This document shows positions 1 through 6,166 of a stretch of DNA of 7,492 bases, piece after piece. Origin of the DNA: an uncultured Lactobacillus sp. (lineage in GTDB: Bacteria > Bacillota > Bacilli > Lactobacillales > Lactobacillaceae); assembly GCA_946409675.1 (NCBI GenBank), contig CAMJXI010000046.1, positions 1-7,492 of the forward strand, in the 5' to 3' direction. A model generated the notes under the pieces. The model was not told where the DNA came from. It searched no databases and saw nothing but the letters and a program-made list of their open reading frames with translations. Made by a program: the position numbers and the translations under genes. Numbering within the stretch: position 1 is the first letter of the stretch; every line of letters starts with the position of its first letter.

Positions 1-229
1 GTGTCCCATCAGGGATGCCACTAAGTTTTTGGTCAACTAACTGGCGCAGGTCAACCAAGGCATCATTTGCGCTTGGTTTACTGCTAGTCGTTTCAACCGG
101 ACTAGTCGTTATTGTTGTTATGTCCGCCGAAATTTGGGTCGTGGCAGTCGTCACGAGCGGCAAAACTAACGCTAATGCAATTGTTATTTTGGCGAATTTG
201 GTACGCAAAAATTTACTAAAGGTATTCAA
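1..229 (-). CDS. Secreted protein of unknown function, N-terminal part only
   Basis: The reading frame starts at a TTG (227-229) and runs off the left edge after 76 codons. The start is supported by a strong Shine-Dalgarno AGGGGGA six bases upstream (236-242) and by an in-frame TGA a few codons further up. The protein begins MNTFSKFLRTKFAK, a basic N-region, followed by the hydrophobic run ITIALALVLPLV at residues 15-26. This is a standard Sec signal peptide, with likely cleavage after Ala29 or Ala35. There is no lipobox Cys, so I expect release or wall association rather than a lipoprotein. After the signal comes a Thr/Ser-rich stretch (about residues 37-55) that looks like a disordered linker, then a helix-like segment (DALVDLRQLVDQKL). 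I do not recognise the family from this fragment. The gene is convergent with nothing and sits downstream of the adhE terminator with its own promoter. Confidence 0.72.
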   Translation of the reverse strand, partial: MNTFSKFLRTKFAKITIALALVLPLVTTATTQISADITTITTSPVETTSSKPSANDALVDLRQLVDQKLSGIPDGT

Positions 230-257
230 GGTATTTCCCCCTACTTTTGTTTTCAGA

Positions 258-271
258 CACAATATCTTGTG
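258..271. repeat. Short inverted repeat in the secreted-protein leader
   Basis: CACAA (258-262) and TTGTG (267-271) form perfect 5-base arms around a TATC spacer. The repeat lies just downstream of the predicted transcription start, so it could be an operator or a small mRNA hairpin. Its half-sites are in the opposite order to a Rex site, so it is not one. Arms this short can occur by chance. Confidence 0.25.
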
Positions 272-284
272 ATGTCCGCTTTCT

Positions 285-313
285 AGTATAACTAGATGAT
301 GTGTTCAAGTAAA
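285..313 (-). promoter_or_regulatory. Promoter of the secreted-protein gene
   Basis: Read on the minus strand, a -35 TTTACT (308-313) is separated by exactly 17 bases from a -10 TATACT (285-290), which matches the sigma-A consensus at five of six positions. It would start a leader of about 50 bases ahead of the TTG at 229. No other good hexamer pair lies between the adhE terminator and this gene. Confidence 0.6.
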
Positions 314-366
314 TGAAAATCAAACTAAGAATAAGTAAGTAAAAAAGAAATTATAGTTAAAAAGAC

Positions 367-394
367 AAAAAAATATCCCTTAAAAAGGGATATT
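367..394 (-). terminator. Intrinsic terminator of adhE
   Basis: AATATCCCT (372-380) and AGGGATATT (386-394) form a perfect 9-bp stem with a 5-base loop. On the minus strand the stem is followed by a run of T (367-373 in plus coordinates). It lies about 40 bases after the adhE stop codon. There is no T run on the plus-strand side, so it acts for adhE only. Confidence 0.88.
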
Positions 395-432
395 AATAGT
401 AGATATTTAAATTTTAAATTGCGAGCTATAAC

Positions 433-3042
433 TTAAAAACTAGATTTTGTGCCTTCGAATTCATCTAACATGATTTGTTTCAAATCTTTGATTAATGGTT
501 CGCGAGGATTAGTGATTGTTGTGTTGTCTTCATAAGCCAATTCGGCCAATTCATCAACCACGTTGTCTAATTCTTTCTTAGTAATTCCTTGTTCCTTGAG
601 GGACATCTTGATGCCAACACTTTCGCCAAGTTCGATGATTTTGTTAATCAAGGTATCGACTAATTCGGCGTTCGTGTCACCCTTCAAACCAATGTAACGC
701 GCGATTTCCGCATAATCTGCATCTGCTTGGAAGTAGCTGTACTTAGCCCAGATGGCGCGCTTGGTAGGAATTTGTGAGTTGTACTTAATGACGTGAGGCA
801 TGGTAATAGTAATCATGCGACCGTGTGGTAAGTGGAATGCTCCACCCAATTTATGAGCGATCGAATGGTTAATCCCAAGCAAGGCGTTAGCAAAAGCCAT
901 TCCGGCAATTGTTGAGGCTTCATGCATGTTAGCGCGAGCAGTTTGGTCACCGTCGTAACTTTGTTTCAAGTTATCAAAAACCAGTTTGATTGCTTGTAAG
1001 CTTAAACCTTTGGTGTAACTTGAAGCCATTGTTGAAACGAAACTTTCAATCCCATGACACAAGACATCCATTCCGGAATCTGCAACCACAACTTGAGGGA
1101 CAGTTTGCACGAATTGGCTATCGATAATCGCAACATCAGGGGTCAAGGCGTAGTCAGCCAAAGGATACTTGATGCCCGTATCGCTGTCAGTCACAACAGA
1201 GAACGGAGTTACTTCTGAGCCAGTACCTGAGGTAGTTGGGACACAGACTAATTTCACTTCGTTTTGCTTAGGGAAGCGGTAAGTTCTCTTACGAATATCT
1301 AAGAATCTTTGCGTTGCGCCCCAGAATGAAAATTCCTTTGAGGTATGTGAGATACACATTGCTTTAGCGGCATCCATTACTGAACCACCACCGATAGCAA
1401 TGATTGTGTCTGGGTGGAAGGCGTCCATCATTTGGGCACCAAGTTGCACTGTCTTAGTAGTAGGATCTGGTTCGACATCAACGAAAAGTTGGTACGAAAC
1501 GTTTTCAGGACGACGGTCCAACGCGTCTTCCACAATCTTGATGTAACCACGTTTTTCCATCCCACGACTAGTTACGATAAAGACTCTTTTCAAGCCTTCC
1601 ATTTTTTCGAGGTAATTGATGGAATTTTTTTCAAAATAGATTTTTGATGGCAACTTGATCCATTGGAAGTTGTTGCGTCTTTTAGCAATTGTTTTGATGT
1701 TTAAGAGGTCGGCAGTACCGACGTTATGTGAGACTGAGTTGTGACCGTATGAGCCACAACCAAGGGTAAGTGAAGGGGTCATGTTGTTGTACAAGTCACC
1801 TAAACCACCGATTGAAGTTGGTGAGTTGACGATGATTCTTGAGGCGTGCATCTTCAAACCAAATTCGACTTTCAAGTCTTCGTTAGTAGTGTGAATCCCG
1901 GCCGTGTGACCTTTACCACCAAGTTCGAGCATTTCTTCACAAAGTTCGAAGGCATCGTCCTTAGATTTAGCTTTCAACATTGCTAAAACAGGTGAAAGCT
2001 TTTCGCGTGAAAGAGGATATTCGTCGCCAACACCGTCGATTGGGGCAATCAAAACTTGGGTGTAATCAGGCACTTTTAAGCCTGCAAGACTAGCGATTTC
2101 GATGGCTGAATGACCAACGATTTGGGGGTTAACAGCGTGTTTTTCAGGGCTGATGACAGCTTTTGAAAGGGCAGGAATGTCTTTCTTAGCAACCACGTAT
2201 GCGTGTTGTGCCTTTAATTCAGCAACAACATCGTCGTAGATGCTTTCGTCGACGATAACTGCTTGTTCAGAAGCACAGATCATCCCATTATCAAATGATT
2301 TTGACAAAATTAAGTCGTTGACAGCTTGTTTAATATTGGCAGATTTTTCGAGGTAAACTGGGGCGTTACCAGGTCCAACACCAAGTGCTGGCTTACCAGT
2401 TGAATAGGCAGATTTGACCATGCCAGGACCACCAGTTGCAAGAATTGAGGCAACGTCTGGGTGGTTCATTAAGATTTGGGTAGCTTGGATACTTGGTTTA
2501 GCGATAAAACTCAAGGCACCAGAAGGAAGACCGGCATCGACACCGGCTTTTTTAACACATTCTAAGGCAGCAACAGAACACTTCTGTGCGTTTGGATGGA
2601 AGGCAAAAATAATTGGGTTACGAGTCTTAATAGCGATTAGAGATTTGAATAAAGTAGTAGAAGTTGGGTTAGTAACGGGGGTTACACCAGCCAAGACACC
2701 GAGTGGTTCAGCAATCTTAACTAATTCGTGTTCTTCGTCGTTTTCGATGACGCCAACAGTCTTTTCTTTTTTAATTTGGTGCCAAATTTCTTCGGTTGCA
2801 AACATATTCTTAATCGCTTTGTCTTCGTAGACACCACGACCCGTTTCTTCAACGGCTAACTTGGCTAATTTCATGTGATCGTGCAATCCGGCGATTGCCA
2901 TCTTGTGAACAATCTCATCAATTTTTTCTTGGTCAAAAGTTTCTAAAATATCCAAGGCTTTTTTAGCATTTTGGACTAACTTGTCAACCATTGCTTGGTT
3001 TTCATCGATTTCAATTACTTGAGCTTGATTTTCGCTTTTCAA
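433..3042 (-). CDS. adhE: Bifunctional acetaldehyde-CoA/alcohol dehydrogenase AdhE
   Basis: AdhE reduces acetyl-CoA to acetaldehyde and then to ethanol, consuming two NADH, in the cytosol; in several bacteria it assembles into spirosome filaments. From the start chosen here it has 869 residues, close to the usual 860-890. The N-terminal aldehyde dehydrogenase half (about 15-450) shows ATGGPGM (202-208) and the catalytic Cys256 in MICASEQ. The C-terminal iron-type alcohol dehydrogenase half (about 460-869) shows the nucleotide motif GGGS (551-554) and the four metal ligands Asp659, His663, His726 and His740. The frame stays open up to a TTG at 3111, giving 892 residues, but that codon has no ribosome site. 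The TTG at 3042 has AGGAAG six bases upstream, and a Rex-like operator lies between the two. All catalytic residues I checked are present. It is a single-gene unit with its own terminator; regulation by Rex and CcpA is inferred from upstream sites. Confidence 0.95.
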   Translation of the reverse strand: MKSENQAQVIEIDENQAMVDKLVQNAKKALDILETFDQEKIDEIVHKMAIAGLHDHMKLAKLAVEETGRGVYEDKAIKNMFATEEIWHQIKKEKTVGVIENDEEHELVKIAEPLGVLAGVTPVTNPTSTTLFKSLIAIKTRNPIIFAFHPNAQKCSVAALECVKKAGVDAGLPSGALSFIAKPSIQATQILMNHPDVASILATGGPGMVKSAYSTGKPALGVGPGNAPVYLEKSANIKQAVNDLILSKSFDNGMICASEQAVIVDESIYDDVVAELKAQHAYVVAKKDIPALSKAVISPEKHAVNPQIVGHSAIEIASLAGLKVPDYTQVLIAPIDGVGDEYPLSREKLSPVLAMLKAKSKDDAFELCEEMLELGGKGHTAGIHTTNEDLKVEFGLKMHASRIIVNSPTSIGGLGDLYNNMTPSLTLGCGSYGHNSVSHNVGTADLLNIKTIAKRRNNFQWIKLPSKIYFEKNSINYLEKMEGLKRVFIVTSRGMEKRGYIKIVEDALDRRPENVSYQLFVDVEPDPTTKTVQLGAQMMDAFHPDTIIAIGGGSVMDAAKAMCISHTSKEFSFWGATQRFLDIRKRTYRFPKQNEVKLVCVPTTSGTGSEVTPFSVVTDSDTGIKYPLADYALTPDVAIIDSQFVQTVPQVVVADSGMDVLCHGIESFVSTMASSYTKGLSLQAIKLVFDNLKQSYDGDQTARANMHEASTIAGMAFANALLGINHSIAHKLGGAFHLPHGRMITITMPHVIKYNSQIPTKRAIWAKYSYFQADADYAEIARYIGLKGDTNAELVDTLINKIIELGESVGIKMSLKEQGITKKELDNVVDELAELAYEDNTTITNPREPLIKDLKQIMLDEFEGTKSSF

Positions 3043-3048
3043 AGTTTT

Positions 3049-3054
3049 CTTCCT
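3049..3054 (-). promoter_or_regulatory. Ribosome binding site that decides the adhE start
   Basis: Read on the minus strand this is AGGAAG, six bases before the TTG at 3040-3042. The longer reading from the TTG at 3109-3111 is preceded only by a T-rich stretch with no purine-rich site, and an in-frame GTG at residue 7 of that reading has none either. This is the main reason for placing the adhE start at 3042. Confidence 0.6.
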
Positions 3055-3077
3055 GGCTTCCTGAATTTCTAATTGTT

Positions 3078-3095
3078 TGGTGAATCTATTCACAA
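3078..3095. promoter_or_regulatory. Rex-like operator, gene-proximal
   Basis: TGGTGAA (3078-3084) and TTCACAA (3089-3095) are inverted 7-base arms around a 4-base spacer. They match the Rex consensus TTGTGAANNNNTTCACAA with a single base different (G for T in the second position). Rex is the NADH/NAD+-sensing repressor that commonly controls adhE in Firmicutes. The site lies in the adhE leader, just downstream of the predicted transcription start, where binding would block elongation. Confidence 0.7.
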
Positions 3096-3121
3096 TTATT
3101 GATTTTAGCAAAGAAAAAAAT

Positions 3122-3152
3122 ATTGTAAAGAGGCGATTGTGAGAAAATTCAC
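3122..3152 (-). promoter_or_regulatory. Probable adhE promoter
   Basis: The -10 candidate is TACAAT on the minus strand (3122-3127), five of six to consensus. The -35 is weak: GTGAAT (3147-3152) at a long 19-base spacing is the best I can find. That weak -35 is embedded in the distal Rex-like site, which fits repression by competition with RNA polymerase. The transcript would carry a leader of roughly 70 bases before the TTG at 3042. Confidence 0.45.
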
Positions 3153-3154
3153 TT
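3137..3154. promoter_or_regulatory. Rex-like operator, promoter-overlapping
   Basis: TTGTGA (3137-3142) is followed after six bases by TCACTT (3149-3154). The left arm matches Rex perfectly and the right arm differs in its last two bases. It overlaps the predicted -35 region of adhE. Its centre is 59 bases from that of the proximal site, so the two could be bound independently or together. Confidence 0.55.
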
Positions 3155-3187
3155 GTTATTTTACCGCGGTTTGCGGGCTAATCAACA

Positions 3188-3201
3188 GTAAAACGGTTAC
3201 A
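3188..3201. promoter_or_regulatory. Candidate cre site (CcpA)
   Basis: On the minus strand this reads TGTAACCGTTTTAC. Against the cre consensus TGWNANCGNTNWCA only the final two bases fail, and the central CG and flanking A/T positions are correct. It lies about 60 bases upstream of the predicted -35 of adhE, a position where CcpA can act either way. Catabolite control of adhE is known in related bacteria; here it is inferred. Confidence 0.4.
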
Positions 3202-3231
3202 AAACTTCTGAAAAATATTTTTGAAAAAGAC

Positions 3232-3264
3232 AAAAAAAGTGGCCTACCATACTGGTAAGTAACC
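3232..3264 (-). terminator. Intrinsic terminator of the M20 hydrolase pair
   Basis: On the minus strand CTTACCA and TGGTAGG form a 7-bp stem (one G-U pair) with a 3-base loop (3243-3259). Two outer bases on each side can add a short extension after a mismatch. The hairpin is followed within four bases by a run of seven T (3232-3238). It starts about 10 bases after the stop codon of the downstream M20 gene and separates it from adhE. Confidence 0.7.
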
Positions 3265-3271
3265 GATTAGC

Positions 3272-4414
3272 TTATTCAAAATAAGTAAGTGAAATTTCTT
3301 TCAAAGTATCGATTAGGGCAAGATAACTCGGAATATCTGTGTACTCGTCAATTTGATGATCAGTACCAAATGAGTTGTTTCCTAAAATAATAACGGGCAT
3401 GTGATCGTTCTTTTGCACAAAGTCACTGGCGTCTGTGCCGCCAACTTCGACGCGCAAATTGGGCTTTTTGCCAAAGTGTTTTTCAGCAATATCTTGCACA
3501 AACCCAATCAATGGATCGTTGATGTCGGTCGCCATTGGCAAGAAGTTGTGAATGAGGTCGAACTCGAGATTCACGTTTTCCTCTTGATTAAGTTCGGCTA
3601 AGCCAGCTTCGATGCGGTCAATCACATCTTGGTTGGTGAAGGCGGTAGTTGGACGGATGTTCCCGTAAACGGCGGCGAAATCAGGAATTGAGTTAATTTG
3701 GTCGCCACCTTCAACGATAGTCAGACTGTGGATGAGTTCCCCTAAAGCTTTGTCGACCGGTGCGTCATCGAAGAGATGCTGTTCGAGTTCGATGTATTTC
3801 GAAATATTGTAGATGGCGTTAATCCCTTTTTGGGGGATGGAGCTATGAACGGAGAGACCATGGCTGATAACGCGGTAGTTGAGGGCACCGGCGTGCGCGT
3901 ATGTAATATTGCCTTCGGTGGGCTCGGTGATAATCATGGCATCTAAGTCTTCTGAGAAGCCACGGGCGGTCAGGTCCTTGGCGCCGTAATCATCGTATTC
4001 CTCACCGACGGTACCTAAGAAACGAATTTTTCCGGCGGGTAAAGTACCTGCATCTGTTAATTCAATCATGGCGACAACAATGGCTGCGAGGCCACCCTTC
4101 ATGTCGGCAGAACCACGGCCGTAAATACGGTCGCCCACGATAGTTCCAGCAAAAGGAGGGTAGGTCCAGGCAGATTCGTCGGGGACGGTTACTGTGTCGG
4201 CGTGGCCGGAAAAGCCGAGAATTTTAGGATTAGAGCCAGTACCGAGTTCGGCGACGATACTGCTACGACCGGGGCGTTCTTCAAAGAGCTGCGAAGAAAT
4301 GCCGTGTTCAGCAAGCACGTCTGCCAAATATTGGTTAACTTCGCCTTCATTATCATTGACTGAATTAATTGCGAGAATATCGGTAAAAATTTTGATTCTT
4401 TCGTTTTGATCCAT
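3272..4414 (-). CDS. M20-family metallohydrolase, ArgE/DapE type (second gene of the pair)
   Basis: This is a 380-residue cytosolic di-zinc amidohydrolase of the group that holds acetylornithine deacetylase, succinyl-diaminopimelate desuccinylase and related dipeptidases. Visible metal and catalytic residues are His71 and Asp73 in GHADTV, Asp104 in GSADMKGG, the base/ligand pair Glu138-Glu139 in VGEEY, Glu164 in TEP, and His353 near the C-terminus. The lid/dimerisation domain (about 175-290) carries SVHSS, NSIPD and GNIRP. No signal peptide is seen. The start ATG has a modest ribosome site (GGCGGA, seven bases away), and the 28-base gap to the preceding gene suggests a shared transcript. The substrate cannot be assigned: databases often label such proteins ArgE or DapE, but neither arginine nor diaminopimelate genes are nearby. 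It is closely related to its neighbour, which points to tandem duplication. Confidence 0.9.
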   Translation of the reverse strand: MDQNERIKIFTDILAINSVNDNEGEVNQYLADVLAEHGISSQLFEERPGRSSIVAELGTGSNPKILGFSGHADTVTVPDESAWTYPPFAGTIVGDRIYGRGSADMKGGLAAIVVAMIELTDAGTLPAGKIRFLGTVGEEYDDYGAKDLTARGFSEDLDAMIITEPTEGNITYAHAGALNYRVISHGLSVHSSIPQKGINAIYNISKYIELEQHLFDDAPVDKALGELIHSLTIVEGGDQINSIPDFAAVYGNIRPTTAFTNQDVIDRIEAGLAELNQEENVNLEFDLIHNFLPMATDINDPLIGFVQDIAEKHFGKKPNLRVEVGGTDASDFVQKNDHMPVIILGNNSFGTDHQIDEYTDIPSYLALIDTLKEISLTYFE

Positions 4415-4442
4415 GGGTATGTCCGCCGTTTACTTTATTTTT

Positions 4443-5582
4443 TTAGTTGAAATAGTCTAAGGCTACAGCCTTCAAAGCTTCGATAGTATCGAGGTAGCTA
4501 GGGATAGTAGTGAATTCGTCAATTTGGTGTGAACGGTCGCTATCTGGCCCGAAGATGACAACAGGCATAGTGGTGTTGTCTTGGACGAAGACGCTAGCGT
4601 CGGTTGCTCCATGGTCGATGGTCAATTCTGGTTTGCGACCGAAGTATTTCTCGGATTTTTGGGCAACTAATTTCACGAAGTCGGAGTTAGGGTCGGTGCT
4701 CATTGGGTAGAAGTTGTGAATAACTTCGAACTCAAGTTGAACGCCGTCTTCTTCGTTTAATTTTTTGACTGCTTCTTTGATATGTTCGATGACCATCTCG
4801 TTGTTGAAGACTTTGGTAGGGCGGATGTTACCGTCGAGGTAGGCGTAATCAGGGATAGAGTTAACTTGGTCGCCGGCATGCAAAACAGTGACACTATGAG
4901 CTAGACCACCGAGTAAATCATCGTTCTTTGCATCGTCGAAAAGATGCTCTTCAACGTTGATGTATTTAACTAAATTAGTGAGTGCATTGATCCCAGTTTC
5001 AGGAACGGAACTGTGAACGGATTTACCATAACTCTTGATGCGATAGTTGAACGAACCACAATGGGCATAAGTGACGTTACCGTTGTGAGGCTCACCAACG
5101 AGCAAGGCATCGAGATCGTGCGCATAACCTTTTTCGGTTAAATAATAGGCACCAGGTGCACCGTATTCTTCACCAACTGTGGCAATAAATCTCAGTGTTC
5201 CAGTAGGAAGAGTTCCGGCGTCCACAAGTTCGACGATTGCGACGATAATTGCAGCTAGACCACTCTTCATATCTCCGGCACCACGGCCGAAGACTTTATC
5301 ACCGACGATTTCAGCAGAAAATGGATTGTGTGTCCACTTGGTTTCGTCTGAAACAGCGACAGTATCTTGGTGACCGGTAAAACCTAAAATGCGTTTATCG
5401 GTCTTTTGGCCAATCTCGGCTACGAGGTTAGAACGACCGGGAAATTGTTCTAATATTTCGTATTTAATGCCGTGCTTATCAAAAAGTTTGGCGATATAGT
5501 TGGCAACTTCGGCTTCGTTGCCGTTAACCGTGTTGATCTTAATTAGATCTTGTAGAATCTGAATTTTTTCTTGTTTTTCCAT
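4443..5582 (-). CDS. M20-family metallohydrolase, ArgE/DapE type (first gene of the pair)
   Basis: This 379-residue cytosolic enzyme has the same layout as the downstream gene. Metal-site residues are His71 and Asp73 (GHQDTV), Asp104 (GAGDMKSG), Glu138-Glu139 (VGEEY), Glu164 (GEP) and His352. SVHSS, NSIPD and GNIRP mark the lid domain. By hand count, 45 of 70 residues at 71-140 are identical to the second gene, with no gaps, so the two are paralogues and both look catalytically intact. They differ around the substrate pocket, for example EEYGAPG here against EEYDDYG there, which may mean different substrates. The ATG is preceded by a strong GAGGGG (5589-5594) six bases away. The gene is the first of its unit and is divergent from the T-box-controlled methionine importer, so supply of free amino acids is a plausible but unproven role. 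Confidence 0.9.
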   Translation of the reverse strand: MEKQEKIQILQDLIKINTVNGNEAEVANYIAKLFDKHGIKYEILEQFPGRSNLVAEIGQKTDKRILGFTGHQDTVAVSDETKWTHNPFSAEIVGDKVFGRGAGDMKSGLAAIIVAIVELVDAGTLPTGTLRFIATVGEEYGAPGAYYLTEKGYAHDLDALLVGEPHNGNVTYAHCGSFNYRIKSYGKSVHSSVPETGINALTNLVKYINVEEHLFDDAKNDDLLGGLAHSVTVLHAGDQVNSIPDYAYLDGNIRPTKVFNNEMVIEHIKEAVKKLNEEDGVQLEFEVIHNFYPMSTDPNSDFVKLVAQKSEKYFGRKPELTIDHGATDASVFVQDNTTMPVVIFGPDSDRSHQIDEFTTIPSYLDTIEALKAVALDYFN

Positions 5583-5650
5583 AATTAACCCCTCAATTTT
5601 TAGCTATTATTATTGAATCTTTTCTTGGGACTTTTGGTGCTGTACTTTAG

Positions 5651-5670
5651 TTTTCAACTTTTTTCAACTT
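5651..5670. repeat. Tandem 10-bp direct repeat in the divergent region
   Basis: TTTTCAACTT occurs twice back to back (5651-5660 and 5661-5670). A period of 10 bases puts both copies on the same DNA face, as in operators for cooperatively bound regulators. It lies about 70 bases upstream of the first M20 gene. It could also be chance in an A/T-rich stretch; no specific factor is suggested by the sequence. Confidence 0.4.
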
Positions 5671-5675
5671 TTGGG

Positions 5676-5696
5676 ATGGCAAAAAATATTTACCAT
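5676..5696. repeat. 21-bp imperfect palindrome, candidate operator
   Basis: The element starts ATGG, ends CCAT and has an A/T-rich core. Eight of its ten symmetric base pairs match around a central A. It adjoins the direct repeat, and would fall at the start of the transcript if the weak promoter at 5706-5734 is used. It is long enough to be a repressor site, but the regulator is unknown. Confidence 0.4.
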
Positions 5697-5705
5697 GTGG
5701 CTATA

Positions 5706-5734
5706 TTATTAAAGCTTTTTGAGAAAAAATGCAA
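5706..5734 (-). promoter_or_regulatory. Possible promoter of the M20 gene pair
   Basis: On the minus strand TTGCAT (5729-5734) and TAATAA (5706-5711) are spaced by 17 bases. Each hexamer matches consensus at only three of six positions. An alternative is the TTGAAA formed by the direct repeat, with a poor -10. Some promoter must lie in 5595-5760, but the sequence does not single one out. Confidence 0.25.
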
Positions 5735-5762
5735 ACCTTAATTTTTATTTTAATCAAAACGC

Positions 5763-5791
5763 TTGACAAGCTCGTGAGAATATTTTATTCT
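5763..5791 (+). promoter_or_regulatory. Promoter of the T-box leader and metQN
   Basis: A perfect -35 TTGACA (5763-5768) is followed after exactly 17 bases by the -10 TATTCT (5786-5791). Transcription would begin near 5797-5799, giving a leader of about 370 bases before metQ. A strong constitutive promoter followed by a conditional terminator is the usual T-box arrangement. Confidence 0.8.
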
Positions 5792-5823
5792 GTTTACATT
5801 CACAAACGAATACCTAATTTAGA

Positions 5824-6094
5824 CAACAAGTCGAGTGGGAAAGTAGTTTTGTTGAGACTGTACAGAAAACTTGCATTTGATGAGAGCAAGGTAGTTAAAA
5901 CAAAATGAAAATGGCCCATGATTGGCGTCACTGAAATTTTTAAGTGGCGATGGGGTGGCATCCATTATCAATGCACGCGAATTGGAAAGACGTTTCCAGC
6001 TCGTTGATAAGGAATTTTACGTAAGTAAAATTCGAAGTAGAATGGTAACACGGCAGAGCTCGTTTCTAGTAATAGAAGCGGGCTCTTTTTGTTT
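5824..6094 (+). promoter_or_regulatory. T-box riboswitch, probably specific for tRNA-Met
   Basis: The leader folds as a full T-box, which lets transcription continue when uncharged tRNA binds. Stem I has a base helix GTGGG/CCCAT (5835-5839 with 5915-5919), an AGTA motif (5842-5845) facing GAA (5907-5909), and an upper helix GTTTTGTT/AACAAAAT (5846-5853 with 5899-5906). A distal helix is CTTGC/GCAAG (5870-5874, 5886-5890). The specifier loop GAAAATGG (5907-5914) contains ATG (Met) at 5911-5913. Further stems are 5926-5932/5943-5949, 5965-5973/6002-6010 enclosing 5983-5988/5993-5998, and a perfect 9-bp stem III (6012-6020/6025-6033). The T-box core is AGAATGGTAACACG (6039-6052). Its antiterminator pairs AGAA with TTCT (6064-6067) and ACG with CGT (6061-6063), leaving the bulge TGGTAAC. 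The TGGT would pair with an ACCA tRNA end, as in tRNA-Met. The downstream metQ supports methionine. Confidence 0.88.
6055..6094 (+). terminator. T-box-controlled terminator before metQ
   Basis: AGAGCTCGTTTCT (6055-6067) pairs with AGAAGCGGGCTCT (6074-6086), a 13-bp stem with two G-U pairs and a 6-base loop, followed by a T-rich run (6086-6094). Its 5' arm contains the CGT and TTCT segments that the antiterminator also needs, so the two structures exclude each other. Confidence 0.92.
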
Positions 6095-6166
6095 AGACAA
6101 TTTAGGGTTCTTGCTGAATATCAAATTTAAAAAAATCGTGTTTTCAAATTTCGGAGGGAAATTAAA

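Noticed and set aside
258..271. CACAA/TTGTG repeat as a Rex operator for the secreted-protein gene
   Set aside because: The arms are in the reverse order to a Rex site, which has TTGTGAA first and TTCACAA last.
15..272. Plus-strand open frame of 85 residues with a hydrophobic stretch, resembling a small membrane protein
   Set aside because: It is the antisense shadow of the minus-strand signal-peptide gene, which has a proper ribosome site and promoter. The plus-strand frame has none.
2414..2830. Plus-strand open frame of 138 residues inside adhE
   Set aside because: It is antisense to a conserved AdhE region, with no ribosome site and no recognisable domain. Other antisense frames within adhE and the M20 genes were rejected likewise.
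5757..5770. Possible cre site overlapping the metQ promoter (around AAAACGCTTGAC)
   Set aside because: The central CG fits, but too many fixed positions of the consensus fail on either strand. The TTGACA is fully explained as the -35 box.
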